Shown one piece after another: positions 36,055 through 45,171 of a stretch of 64,000 nt of DNA; the first letter of the stretch is position 1; each line of letters opens with the position of its first letter. The translations under genes and the position numbers were made by a program. This stretch comes from Mucilaginibacter gossypii (lineage in GTDB: Bacteria > Bacteroidota > Bacteroidia > Sphingobacteriales > Sphingobacteriaceae), in the NCBI RefSeq assembly GCF_900100945.1, contig NZ_FNCG01000009.1, positions 124,001-188,000 of the forward strand. Reading direction: 5' to 3'. Below the pieces are notes generated by a model. The model was not told the DNA's origin and searched no databases. It saw only the letters and a program-made list of their open reading frames with translations.

Positions 36055-37242
36055 ATGGAGAATGCCGCGCTGCTAAAAGCAATTATTGAAAATGCCATAG
36101 ACGGCATTATTACCATAAACAGCCACGGAATTATCGAATCTATCAATCCGGCAGCATGTAATCTGTTTCAATACAGTCCCGGCGAAGTAATTGGTAAAAA
36201 TGTATCTGTTTTAATGCCCCCGCCCGATAAGGAGCTGCACGATGGTTATATAAACCGTTATCAAAACACAGGCAAGGCGCACATTATAGGTTTTGGCCGC
36301 GAAGTTAAGGGGTTAAAAAAAGATGGCTCCGTATTCCCTTTCCGCCTGGGGGTAAGTGAAGTACAGTTTTCAGGCCGAAAAATCTATACCGGTTTTATCC
36401 ATGATCTCACACGCGAAAAGGAGGCAGAAGAAAGATTAAAGGACTACGCCGTCCATTTAGAAGAGCTTGTTGAGGAGCGTACAATTTCTTTAAAGCATTC
36501 GGTAAGCGAGTTGTTGCAGGCTAAAGAAGAAGTTAGCCTGTCATTAGAGAAAGAAAAAGAACTTGGACAGATGAAAAGCCGCTTTGTATCAATGGCCTCG
36601 CATGAATTCAGGACCCCTCTGAGCAGCATCCAGTTATCGGCCATTCTTGTTGAAAAATATGCGCAGGAGTTTAGCAATCCTAACATCAGCAAACACATCG
36701 CCAAAATAAAAACGTCGGTAGGTAACCTTACGGGTATCCTAAATGATTTTCTGTCGCTCGAAAAACTCGAAGCCGGCAAGGTCGAGCCCGTATTTACCGA
36801 ATTTAACCTGGTAAAATTTGGCGAGGAAATAACAGAAGAAATGCAACTGGTAGCCAAACAAAACCAAAATATCATTTATCAGCATACCGGTACTACCAGT
36901 GTTTTTAAATTGGATCCCGCATTATTAAAAAACTGCATCATTAACCTGATCAGCAACGCCATCAAATACTCGGGCGAAAATACCTTTATTGAATTTAACA
37001 CGGAGGTAGCCAGCGATCAGTTGGTTGTTGTGGTTAAGGATAATGGTATAGGAATCCCTGAAAATGACCAGAAGCACTTGTTTGAAGCGTTTTTCAGGGC
37101 ACATAATACCGGCAATATATCAGGTACTGGTCTCGGCCTTAATATAGTAGCGCGCTACGTTAGCCTGATCAACGGCACGGTGCAATTTGAAAGCAAAGTT
37201 AATTACGGAACATCATTCACGCTCACATTTTCGCAATCATGA
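36055..37242 (+). CDS. fixL: FixL-like heme-PAS oxygen-sensing histidine kinase
   Basis: 395 residues from ATG 36055. A TTG at 36031 gives a longer frame but lies inside the predicted -7 element and was not used; AAGGAA precedes the chosen ATG. PAS domain (about 5-118) matches the FixL heme-PAS closely: VLMPPPDKELHDGYINRY, HIIGFGREVKG, DGSVFPFRLG and YTGFIHDLT. His62 corresponds to the FixL proximal heme ligand and Arg82, 20 residues later, to the oxygen-sensing Arg. A coiled coil (120-170), HisKA (SMASHEFRTPLSS, His183) and HATPase (NLISNAIKYSG, DNGIGIP, GTGLGLNIV) follow. No membrane span, so it is cytosolic. It overlaps the response-regulator gene by 4 bp (ATGA). Confidence 0.9.
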   Translation: MENAALLKAIIENAIDGIITINSHGIIESINPAACNLFQYSPGEVIGKNVSVLMPPPDKELHDGYINRYQNTGKAHIIGFGREVKGLKKDGSVFPFRLGVSEVQFSGRKIYTGFIHDLTREKEAEERLKDYAVHLEELVEERTISLKHSVSELLQAKEEVSLSLEKEKELGQMKSRFVSMASHEFRTPLSSIQLSAILVEKYAQEFSNPNISKHIAKIKTSVGNLTGILNDFLSLEKLEAGKVEPVFTEFNLVKFGEEITEEMQLVAKQNQNIIYQHTGTTSVFKLDPALLKNCIINLISNAIKYSGENTFIEFNTEVASDQLVVVVKDNGIGIPENDQKHLFEAFFRAHNTGNISGTGLGLNIVARYVSLINGTVQFESKVNYGTSFTLTFSQS

Positions 37243-38291
37243 AAAAAAGTATCCTCATTATTGAAGACAATACCGATATAAGGGAAAGCACCGCCGAAAT
37301 ACTGGAGCTTTCCGGCTACCTGGTATTGCAGGCCGGCAACGGCAAAATTGGTGTCGACTTAGCTATAAAGCATAAACCGGACCTTATTTTGTGCGATATC
37401 ATGATGCCCGAGCTTGACGGGTATGGCGTATTATTCATGCTCAGCAAATCGCCCGAAACGGATAATATACCCTTTATATTTTTAACCGCGAAAGCCGAAC
37501 GGGTTGACTTTAGAAAAGGCATGGAAATGGGTGCCGATGATTATCTTACCAAACCTTTTGACGATATAGAATTGCTTAATGCCATTGATAGCAGGTTGAG
37601 CAAAAAAGAAAAACAACAGGCATTTTTTAGCAGGTCGCTGCAAAAAATAGAGCACCTGGCCATCAATTCGCGCAACGGAGCAGCCGAATTAAACGCACTG
37701 ATAGCCAGTAGAAAAATAAGGCAGATAAGAAAAAAACAAGTATTATTTTATGACGGGGATAGCCCGCAGGGAATTTACCTGGTGATGGAAGGCAGCATAA
37801 AAACATTTAAACTGGCCGAAGACGGCAGGGAACTGATGACCGGCTTATACAAAGCCGACGACTACCTTGGCGTACATGCCCTGCTGCTTGATGATGCTTA
37901 CGGCGAAACTGCCGAAGCAACCGAAGACGCGGCCATATGCCTGCTGCCGAAAGATACCGTTTTAACCATGCTTGACCGGTATCCCGACGTTGGCCGGCAA
38001 TTTTTGAAAATACTGTCAAACAATATCAAAGAAAAGGAAGAACAACTAATCGAGCTGGCCTACCATTCGGTAAGGAAACGGCTGGCGCAGGTATTGGTAA
38101 GGCTGAACAAGCAAAACGGCGAAACGCAGGAATTTAAAATATCAAGGGAAGAAATGGCATCAATGGCCGGTATGGCTACCGAAACGGTAAGCCGTACGCT
38201 TTCTGATTTTAAAGAGGAAGGCCTGATAGAAAAGAAAGGTGCAACCATCAATATAACAGACCTTAACAAACTGGTAAAAATGAGAAACTGA
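37239..38291 (+). CDS. response regulator fused to FNR-like DNA-binding module
   Basis: 350 residues. REC domain (1-120; IIEDNTD, phospho-acceptor Asp53 in LILCDIMMPELDG, Lys in DYLTKPFDD), then a cyclic-nucleotide-like beta-roll (about 145-255; KKQVLFYDGDSPQGIYLVMEG) and a Crp-type HTH (about 275-345; SREEMASMAGMATETVSRTLSDF). The recognition helix has ETVSR, like the ETISR of E. coli FNR that reads TTGAT half-sites, which fits the TGAT-N4-ATCA boxes around. No FNR Cys cluster is present, so the signal must come by phosphorylation from the kinase. In rhizobia these roles are split between FixJ and FixK, and here they sit in one protein. Confidence 0.9.
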   Translation: MKKSILIIEDNTDIRESTAEILELSGYLVLQAGNGKIGVDLAIKHKPDLILCDIMMPELDGYGVLFMLSKSPETDNIPFIFLTAKAERVDFRKGMEMGADDYLTKPFDDIELLNAIDSRLSKKEKQQAFFSRSLQKIEHLAINSRNGAAELNALIASRKIRQIRKKQVLFYDGDSPQGIYLVMEGSIKTFKLAEDGRELMTGLYKADDYLGVHALLLDDAYGETAEATEDAAICLLPKDTVLTMLDRYPDVGRQFLKILSNNIKEKEEQLIELAYHSVRKRLAQVLVRLNKQNGETQEFKISREEMASMAGMATETVSRTLSDFKEEGLIEKKGATINITDLNKLVKMRN

Positions 38292-38353
38292 TAAAGGTCA
38301 TTTTTATCACTGACCGCGCTCATGGTTTTGATGATGCCAGCCAGGTAGTTTTG
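38289..38353 (+). promoter_or_regulatory. FNR/FixK-type box and -7 element for ldhA-hemN
   Basis: Box TGATAAAGGTCA (38289-38300) overlaps the stop codon of the regulator gene. TAGTTTTG (38346-38353) is a full -7 match with centre 55 bp from the box centre. The ldhA ATG at 38374 is 80 bp from the box centre. Confidence 0.65.
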
Positions 38354-38373
38354 TTTAATATAAATGTGTATAG

Positions 38374-39411
38374 ATGAAAGTTGTAGCTTACAGTATCAAG
38401 GCGTTCGAAAAGGAATTTTTGGCCAGAGCGAACCAAAAAAAACATGATATTACCCTTATCTCTAACCCGTTAAATTCTGAAACCGCGGTTTATGCCGAAG
38501 GTAAGGAAGCGGTGGTTGTTTTTACCAATGACGATGTATCTGCCTATGTTATCAACCAACTGGCCGATCTTGGCGTTAAATATATTGCTACCCGGTCGGT
38601 TGGTACAGATCATATCGATAAGGAAGCAGCAGCTTTGCGCAACATAAAACTGGCCAACGTACCTGAATACTCGCCGCAGGCTATTGCCGAACATACCGTT
38701 GCCATGGCACTTGCCCTAAACAGGCATTTAGCCGAATCAAACGCCCATAGCCACCTGTTTGATTTCAGGCTGAATGGCCTCATGGGGTTTAATTTATACG
38801 GCAAAACAGTTGGCATTATTGGCCTGGGACATACCGGGCAGGCGACTGCCGCTATCTTTAACGGCTTTGGCTGTCGTGTTATTGGATACGATCCGCTTGC
38901 AAAATCAAACTTGCCAGGAATTGAACAAGTGGCTATGAATGACCTGCTTGCTACTGCCGATATAATTTCATTACATGCCCCCCTCTGCCCCGAAAACTAT
39001 CATATGATAAATAATGAGACTCTTGCTTTGATGAAAGATGGAGTCATGCTCCTGAATACTTCGCGGGGAGGGTTAATTGATACTGAAGCAGCATTACGGG
39101 CTGTTGAAACCGGTAAAATAGGTTATTTAGGACTTGATGTTTATGAAAAAGAAAAAGGCCTGTTTTTTGAGCAGCATCAACATGATACCGATAGAGACCC
39201 ATTGCTGGAAAAACTGATGACCTTTAAAAATGTCCTCATCACCCCCCATCAGGCTTTTTTAACCAGTGAGGCATTACAGCAAATTGCTAATCAAACCATA
39301 AAAAATCTTGATCAGTGGCAGGCTAAAAAGTGCGTTGGAAATGCGTGTGTGTGTGCAAAAAACTGCAAAGCGACCGGTGAGCTATCAACGGTTGATACTA
39401 CCAAAGCTTAA
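38374..39411 (+). CDS. ldhA: D-lactate dehydrogenase (2-hydroxyacid dehydrogenase)
   Basis: 345 residues. Catalytic domain, NAD-binding Rossmann motif GIIGLGHTGQATAAIF (about 146-161), VPEYSPQAIAEHTVAMAL, LNTSRGGLID with the catalytic Arg and acid/base Glu-His pair (LDVYEKEKG, ITPHQAF). It reduces pyruvate to D-lactate, regenerating NAD under low oxygen. The C-terminus carries an unusual Cys-rich tail (KKCVGNACVCAKNCKATG) with four Cys after the usual end of the fold. It is 5 bp upstream of hemN and preceded by an FNR-type box. Confidence 0.9.
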   Translation: MKVVAYSIKAFEKEFLARANQKKHDITLISNPLNSETAVYAEGKEAVVVFTNDDVSAYVINQLADLGVKYIATRSVGTDHIDKEAAALRNIKLANVPEYSPQAIAEHTVAMALALNRHLAESNAHSHLFDFRLNGLMGFNLYGKTVGIIGLGHTGQATAAIFNGFGCRVIGYDPLAKSNLPGIEQVAMNDLLATADIISLHAPLCPENYHMINNETLALMKDGVMLLNTSRGGLIDTEAALRAVETGKIGYLGLDVYEKEKGLFFEQHQHDTDRDPLLEKLMTFKNVLITPHQAFLTSEALQQIANQTIKNLDQWQAKKCVGNACVCAKNCKATGELSTVDTTKA

Positions 39412-39416
39412 TATTT

Positions 39417-40784
39417 ATGAAAATTCCCCAGCACCTTATTGATAAATACAACGTTGCTGCTCCCCGTTATACCAGTTACCCTACGGTACCTTATTGGAAC
39501 ATTGAAAACTTCGATGAAGAGGAATGGCGAAAATCAGTATCGCTTTCTTTTAAGGAGAGTAACGATCGTGACGGGATCAGCCTGTATATTCACCTGCCAT
39601 TTTGCGAAAGCCTGTGTACCTATTGCGGTTGTAACACCCGCATCACCAAAAACCACCGGGTAGAAGAGCCGTACATTAAAGCTGTTTTAATGGAGTGGGC
39701 CATGTACGTCAATACCTTTGAAAGCAAACCCGTTATCAGGGAAATACACCTTGGCGGCGGCACACCTACATTTTTTAAACCCGAACACCTGGCCATACTG
39801 ATCAATGGTATATTAAATTCATCAACTATTCATCCCCAGGCCGAGTTTAGTTTTGAGGCGCACCCCGCCAATACAACTGTTGATCATTTACAGGTTTTAT
39901 ATAATCTTGGTTTCAGGAGGATAAGCCTCGGCATCCAGGATTTTGACCCGAGGGTTCAGTTTATCATTAACCGGATCCAGAGTTTTGAACTGGTAAAACT
40001 GGTTACGCAGCAAGCCCGACGGATCGGATATACATCCGTTAATTTCGATCTGATATATGGCCTCCCGCTTCAAACTATCAACGGGCTAAAGGATACCATT
40101 GCCCAAGTGGCGAAATTAATGCCCGATAGGATTGCTTTTTACAGTTATGCCCATGTACCCTGGATAAAACCCGGTCAGCGCCGTTTCACCGAAAATGATC
40201 TGCCCGATGCTAATGAAAAAAGGGCTTTGTATGAATGCGGACGCGAATTATTTACAGCATTGGGTTATCATGAAATTGGCATGGACCATTTCGCCTTGCC
40301 TACGGATAGTCTTTACTTAGCCGAACAAAATGGTACGCTGCACCGTAATTTCATGGGTTACACCCATCAATATACCCAATTAATGATTGGTTTGGGCGTA
40401 TCGTCCATAAGCGATAGCTGGTATGCATTTGCCCAAAATGTAAAAAAAGTAGAGGAATACCTGCAATTGGTTAACGCCGGCCAACTGCCGGTATTTAAAG
40501 GTCATATGCTTACGGCCGATGATCTGAGCATTCGCAGGCATATTTTAAATATCATGTGTAACGGCAAAACCTGCTGGAACCTGCATAATGAAACAAGTGA
40601 AGCTTTTTTAGAGGGGCTGGAACGTATGCGCCAATTTGAGCAGGACGGGCTGGTTGAATTAAATTCATGGTGCATTACTGTTACCCCCATGGGTAAACGC
40701 TTTTTACGCAATATATGTATGGCGCTTGATGCCCGCCTATGGGCCGACAAGCCTACTACGCAGTTATTCAGCATGACTGGATAA
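39417..40784 (+). CDS. hemN: oxygen-independent coproporphyrinogen III oxidase
   Basis: 455 residues, radical SAM family. The CxxxCxxC cluster is Cys63, Cys67, Cys70 in HLPFCESLCTYCGC, and EIHLGGGTPTFF and the HemN C-terminal domain (GLGVSSISD, then FEQDGLVEL) are present. It makes protoporphyrinogen IX without oxygen, supplying heme for the cbb3 oxidase when oxygen is scarce. Co-transcribed with ldhA. Confidence 0.95.
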   Translation: MKIPQHLIDKYNVAAPRYTSYPTVPYWNIENFDEEEWRKSVSLSFKESNDRDGISLYIHLPFCESLCTYCGCNTRITKNHRVEEPYIKAVLMEWAMYVNTFESKPVIREIHLGGGTPTFFKPEHLAILINGILNSSTIHPQAEFSFEAHPANTTVDHLQVLYNLGFRRISLGIQDFDPRVQFIINRIQSFELVKLVTQQARRIGYTSVNFDLIYGLPLQTINGLKDTIAQVAKLMPDRIAFYSYAHVPWIKPGQRRFTENDLPDANEKRALYECGRELFTALGYHEIGMDHFALPTDSLYLAEQNGTLHRNFMGYTHQYTQLMIGLGVSSISDSWYAFAQNVKKVEEYLQLVNAGQLPVFKGHMLTADDLSIRRHILNIMCNGKTCWNLHNETSEAFLEGLERMRQFEQDGLVELNSWCITVTPMGKRFLRNICMALDARLWADKPTTQLFSMTG

Positions 40785-40810
40785 GGCTTTGACAACACCA
40801 ACTATCAGTT

Positions 40811-40849
40811 AAACAAAGAAACCGGGATTGATTCCCGGTTTCTTTGTTT
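40811..40849. terminator. bidirectional terminator between hemN and the convergent 591-residue gene
   Basis: Perfect 17-bp stem (40811-40827 with 40833-40849), 5-nt loop, A-rich and T-rich ends. The reverse gene's stop codon sits at the end of the right arm. Confidence 0.85.
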
Positions 40850-42624
40850 TAGATATTTAGCAATTGCAGTTTCTCTTCTGATAAGACCAGGTCCTTCAGC
40901 ATCCGCTCCAGGTAATCCTGGGTTTGGTTGCTTATTTGCGGGATCAGCTGTTTATAGTATGTGATGCCCTGCTGTAATTGGTCTTTAAATTTGAGCAGGT
41001 ATTTTCCTTTCTTTTCGTTGAGGTTTGCTACATAGCCCGAAATGTCCTTTTTAAGGTAATCGATATAAAGGTTTAGCTCATTGATAAACATATTAGGGCG
41101 GGTTGTTGCCTCAAGCAAGTTGATATGCCCATAGATATGGCTAACCATATCATCAAGCGTATAAACCCCTGAAAAGAAGGCGATATTTGGTCCGGGACAA
41201 ATGGTTACTGCCTTGTTTTCCCGGGCTTTCAGAATATCGTTTTTGATATAAGCAGATGCACAAAGCCCTTCGCATAAGCAAACCTTTTCGGTAACAGCAT
41301 CTATCTGTTTTTGAATTTCATCTACCGGAAGCTCACTGTGTTTTAGCTGTTTTATTTTCAGATGCTGGTACTCACGTGATGCTGTGCAAATGGGATGTTC
41401 GGTAAACTCGGTATTTGATACTAAATATTTTTTATTGCAGGGACTACCCGGCCTGCCATTTGCTATCCTGCTAAGTCTTTGCTCTTCGCCCGAGCTTTTG
41501 CTGAAGTTATTGAACAGGATACCCAGCGGGGATGACGAGCTTACATAAAAATCATCATGGCCGGCGCCTGCCAATTGTTGCAGCGTATGTTCATCAACAT
41601 TGGTGGCTTCGGGTACCAACAGGAACGGGCTGCCCCAACCGGTAGCATCCATCTGATAATGCTCCCGCAAAAAAACATCTTCCTGCATAGTGCCTATCCC
41701 ACCCTGTACGCTGATCTTTTGCGCCGGACTGGCCTCTGTAAACCCCCTTTCGGCAAGTGCAGGTTGATAGAGGTCAAGCAGCTCGTGTATCATATTTTCC
41801 CTTTTCAGTTTAAACTCTTCCAGGATGGGTCCGAGCAGCAGGCCATCAGTAGCAAAAGCATGCCCTCCACAATTCAGGCCCGATTCAATCCTGAACTCTG
41901 ATACCCACAGCCCCTTCTTTGCTAAAAACTTAGCCTGGATCAGCGCCGAACGAAAATCGCTCACCTTTAAAACGATCCGTTTACGAAGCTCGTTATTGCC
42001 ATCAGGATAAAAACACTTAAAAGTTTCCAGGTAACTGTACAGCCTCGGGTTCATTCCCGCCGAAAGTACCACTGATGAATCCAGATCGCTTTCAGCAAAG
42101 CCTTTTAAAGCAGCAAGCGCGTCGGTATGGGTATCGCCGGTATAATTGCCGTCTGCGTCAAAGTTCATTTTATCAACTTTGGCCATGATATTTACATCAA
42201 TAGCACCTTTGTTCATTCTGGCGCGCAAAAGATCTTGAAAGATCTGTTTACGTTCCCCCTCAGGATACTCGTTCATCAGTTCGTAACCCTGCTTTGAAGC
42301 CGAAGCCTCAGGTAATAGGTTAAAGTAACGGTCGATGTCCATTCCCTGGTTAAATGGCATTTGTTTAAGTTCTTCAAACTGCCTATTTACCAGTTCGTTT
42401 AATAAATTAAGATAGGCTGTAATCCGTTTTGAACGGCTGTCGGGGCCGCTTTTTAAAATTGGCGTAAATGGCAAACCATTTTGAGTTGAATGATACTGCC
42501 GCATACGCTCAACGAGTTCATCATCAACAATTGAAACAACGGACGAGATACCGTACCGGGCCACTTTTAGCGGTGTATCAACAGAGTATCCCAAACCTAA
42601 AACAGGTATATGAAAGCTGTGCAT
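40849..42624 (-). CDS. uncharacterised protein, possible FMN TIM-barrel (NPD-like) with Cys-rich segment
   Basis: 591 residues, no signal peptide. N-terminus VLGLGYSVDTPLKVARYGISS. The mid-region has segments typical of nitronate monooxygenase/FabK-type FMN barrels: ESGLNCGGHAFATDG (compare GGHxG) and VQGGIGTMQED followed by DATGWGSPFLLVPEATNVDE (compare the GTRFL-x-T-x-ES region). About residues 445-470 hold a Cys cluster (VCLCEGLCASAYI) and a lone C in TICPGPN. The C-terminal 110 residues are helical. It is the last gene of the cbb3 operon (61 bp after the DsbD-like gene), so a role in low-oxygen redox or oxidase maturation is likely. No activity can be assigned. Confidence 0.7.
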   Translation of the reverse strand: MHSFHIPVLGLGYSVDTPLKVARYGISSVVSIVDDELVERMRQYHSTQNGLPFTPILKSGPDSRSKRITAYLNLLNELVNRQFEELKQMPFNQGMDIDRYFNLLPEASASKQGYELMNEYPEGERKQIFQDLLRARMNKGAIDVNIMAKVDKMNFDADGNYTGDTHTDALAALKGFAESDLDSSVVLSAGMNPRLYSYLETFKCFYPDGNNELRKRIVLKVSDFRSALIQAKFLAKKGLWVSEFRIESGLNCGGHAFATDGLLLGPILEEFKLKRENMIHELLDLYQPALAERGFTEASPAQKISVQGGIGTMQEDVFLREHYQMDATGWGSPFLLVPEATNVDEHTLQQLAGAGHDDFYVSSSSPLGILFNNFSKSSGEEQRLSRIANGRPGSPCNKKYLVSNTEFTEHPICTASREYQHLKIKQLKHSELPVDEIQKQIDAVTEKVCLCEGLCASAYIKNDILKARENKAVTICPGPNIAFFSGVYTLDDMVSHIYGHINLLEATTRPNMFINELNLYIDYLKKDISGYVANLNEKKGKYLLKFKDQLQQGITYYKQLIPQISNQTQDYLERMLKDLVLSEEKLQLLNI

Positions 42625-42685
42625 ATAATTAATTTAATATTATGTATTTAGAATAAACATGAGGCTAATCAATCTGCCTACGGTG

Positions 42686-43372
42686 TTACTTACAAATAAC
42701 AGTTCCGCTGGCCGATGGCGGGCTCAGATAAGGAATATCAAGTGCGAGCCCGCGCAGTAAAAACCAGGCGCCAAGGCATAGCATAAAATAGGGAACCACC
42801 CTGTTCATCTTTCTTCGGATGCCCTGGTTAACAAATCCACTGCCAACAGTGACTGCCAGCATTAAAGGCAGGGTACCCAAACCAAACCAAATCATGTATT
42901 GCACGGAAGCACCCACTGACGAAGTGTTTACCGCACCGATGAGCGCCAGGTAAACAAAACCGCAGGGTAAAAAGCCGTTTAACAAGCCTATGGCCAAATG
43001 GCCGGCCCGATGCTGTAACGCGTAAGTAAGCAACGCATTAAAAGGCTTCAGCAGCCAGTTACCAGTACTTTTGTTACTAATTTTCAACTTCCACAATCTT
43101 GAACCGGCCGCCAGCAGGATCAGTATCCCGCTAATGATGCTTACCCCCTGCTGCAAACCTGAAAGCCATAATTGCTTACCGATGAGCCCGGTTATTAACC
43201 CGAGGGTTGCGTAACTTATAGTACGCCCAAGGTTATATACCAACTTATCCCACAAGAGCAGCCAAAAGCTACTGTGGTTAATGGGGATAGCGAAGGCGAG
43301 CGGGCCGCACATTCCTATACAGTGAACACTACCAAACAAGCCTATAAAAAAAGCGATTTGACTGGTGCTCAT
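42686..43372 (-). CDS. DsbD_2/TauE-like membrane protein of the cbb3 operon
   Basis: 228 residues from ATG 43372, which overlaps the FixH stop as ATGA; a longer frame reaches 43423 but that part duplicates the FixH 3' end. Six predicted spans. The motif GSVHCIGMCGPLAFAIP with two Cys, and GFLPCGFVYLALIGA later, mark the DsbD_2 / sulfite-exporter-like family usually found beside ccoG-ccoH in Bacteroidota. It probably helps cytochrome oxidase copper or heme-c maturation, perhaps by moving thiol electrons or metal across the inner membrane. Confidence 0.85.
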   Translation of the reverse strand: MSTSQIAFFIGLFGSVHCIGMCGPLAFAIPINHSSFWLLLWDKLVYNLGRTISYATLGLITGLIGKQLWLSGLQQGVSIISGILILLAAGSRLWKLKISNKSTGNWLLKPFNALLTYALQHRAGHLAIGLLNGFLPCGFVYLALIGAVNTSSVGASVQYMIWFGLGTLPLMLAVTVGSGFVNQGIRRKMNRVVPYFMLCLGAWFLLRGLALDIPYLSPPSASGTVICK

Positions 43373-43800
43373 GGTATAAATATTTCTTTGGTATACAGGT
43401 ATTTTTTGCCGTTGCTTTCCCAATTAAAAACCAGCTGCCACCTACCTGGCTTTACATCAGTCAGCGGAATATTAACATTACCCGCCAGGTTGCTCTCCAG
43501 GTTGATATGTTTGTCCATTTTGCCGTCGTCCGGGCGCTTCAAATCTGCTGTTCCCTTTACCAGACCTGTAAACTTTACTAGCAGAATATTGTTGTTAATG
43601 CTGATTGATGGCTGTGCTTTATCGCTAAGTACTTGCTTCTCTTTATCATAATCGGCATTAAACGCAAGCCCTTTTTCGTAATAATGCGGATCGACATCGT
43701 CGGGCTGCCTGAACATGGCAACGCCCATGGCTACAATGTAACTCATAAAAGCCAGCATGCCTATTACTATTCCTTTTCCCCAGTTTATATGCTTAATCAT
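43369..43800 (-). CDS. ccoH: FixH/CcoH cbb3 oxidase assembly protein
   Basis: 143 residues. One N-terminal span (GKGIVIGMLAFMSYIVAMGVAMF), then a periplasmic domain with the family start DDVDPHYYEKGLAFNADYDKE-type motif (DPHYYEKGL) and the end WQLVFNWESNGKKYLYTKEI. It stabilises cbb3 oxidase assembly. It overlaps ccoG by 8 bp and the next gene by 4 bp. Confidence 0.9.
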   Translation of the reverse strand: MIKHINWGKGIVIGMLAFMSYIVAMGVAMFRQPDDVDPHYYEKGLAFNADYDKEKQVLSDKAQPSISINNNILLVKFTGLVKGTADLKRPDDGKMDKHINLESNLAGNVNIPLTDVKPGRWQLVFNWESNGKKYLYTKEIFIP

Positions 43801-45166
43801 TTGTTGGTGCTATAAAATTGGTTTTAACAGATTGAACCACCTTACCGCCAAGCAACAAGTTCAGTTTAATGGTAGTTTTGGCGGCATGTACTTTTGATGC
43901 AGGGAGCATGACAAAAAACACCGTTTTAGCCGATCCGCCCTTTGCAACCGGTCCGGGCGCCTGGATATAACTGATCTTAACAGCCGGATCATCCGCCCCT
44001 ATCCTGATCACTTTATCCTGATTGGTTTTATTAATGATTTCGGCATTATAAATATTACTGATGTAACCGCCCGGCTGTTGCTGATAAAGCATTCCCGCAC
44101 TGCGCATAACGGTGATATCCATATCGCTCCGGCTGAAAATAAAATAACCAAGTACAGCCACCAGCACGGTTATTACCGCGGTATATCCCATCATGCGCCC
44201 GGTAAACGAGGGCTTTTCTTTCAGCCTGATCATATTTTCGGAGAAGTAGCCAATCAGGTTGCGGGGCTTTCCTATCTTGTCCATTACCTGGTCGCAGGCA
44301 TCTATACAGGCAGTACAGTTGATACATTCAATTTGAGTTCCTTTACGAATATCAATACCTGTAGGACAAACAGCAACGCACAGGCTGCAATCAACGCAAT
44401 CGCCTTTCAGGTTAAAGGGGTCCGCGTTACGGCTTAACTTGCCCCGTGGTTCGCCACGCACATCGTCATAAGCTACTACTAAAGTATGCTCATCAATCAA
44501 TACACTTTGTAAACGCCCGTAAGGGCATATCAATGTGCAAACCAGCTCACGTACCTGGCTGTAAATCAAATAAAATACAATGGTGAATACCCATATACTG
44601 ATAAAACCAACCCAGTGGGCTGCAACAGGCTCAACAATAATTTTAACAAGGCTTTCGCTGCCGATGATATAAGCGAGGAAAGTGTTGGCGATCAGAAAGG
44701 ATACGAATACAAACAAAGCATGTTTGGCTGTTTTTTTGATGATTTTTTCCCGTGTCCAGGCACCAGCGTCAAGCTTTTTACGCTTATTGGCATCCCCTTC
44801 TATCCAAATCTCTATCTTTCTGAAAACCATTTCCATAAATATGGTTTGAGGGCAAATCCAACCGCAGAAAATACGACCGAAAGCAATAGTAAATATTACC
44901 ACGCAAACCAAAAAAACAAGCGAAGCCAGCATAAACAGAAAAATATCCTGCGGCCAAAACACCTGCCCCAGCAGTACAAATTGCCGATCTATCACATTGA
45001 GCAGCAACAACGGCTGGCCATTGATTCGTAAAAACGGCCCAGCAAAAAAGAAAATGAGATAAAAATAGCTTAACCAGCTTCTCCATTTATAAAACCTGCC
45101 TTTACGTACCAGCGGATACATCCACTGTCTTTTCCCGTTTTCTTTTGCCGCCAGTAAGCCGTCCAT
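43793..45166 (-). CDS. ccoG: CcoG/FixG ferredoxin-type cbb3 accessory protein
   Basis: 457 residues. Five predicted spans with GRIFCGWICPQTIFMEMVFRKIE-type motif (FCGWICPQ), VCTLICPYGRLQ, then two ferredoxin clusters (CVDCSLCVAVCPTGIDIR and CINCTACIDACDQV) and a C-terminal Ig-like FixG domain. In proteobacteria CcoG reduces Cu(II) for delivery to the cbb3 oxidase. It lies 5 bp after ccoP. Confidence 0.93.
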   Translation of the reverse strand: MDGLLAAKENGKRQWMYPLVRKGRFYKWRSWLSYFYLIFFFAGPFLRINGQPLLLLNVIDRQFVLLGQVFWPQDIFLFMLASLVFLVCVVIFTIAFGRIFCGWICPQTIFMEMVFRKIEIWIEGDANKRKKLDAGAWTREKIIKKTAKHALFVFVSFLIANTFLAYIIGSESLVKIIVEPVAAHWVGFISIWVFTIVFYLIYSQVRELVCTLICPYGRLQSVLIDEHTLVVAYDDVRGEPRGKLSRNADPFNLKGDCVDCSLCVAVCPTGIDIRKGTQIECINCTACIDACDQVMDKIGKPRNLIGYFSENMIRLKEKPSFTGRMMGYTAVITVLVAVLGYFIFSRSDMDITVMRSAGMLYQQQPGGYISNIYNAEIINKTNQDKVIRIGADDPAVKISYIQAPGPVAKGGSAKTVFFVMLPASKVHAAKTTIKLNLLLGGKVVQSVKTNFIAPTND

Positions 45167-45171
45167 AATCG

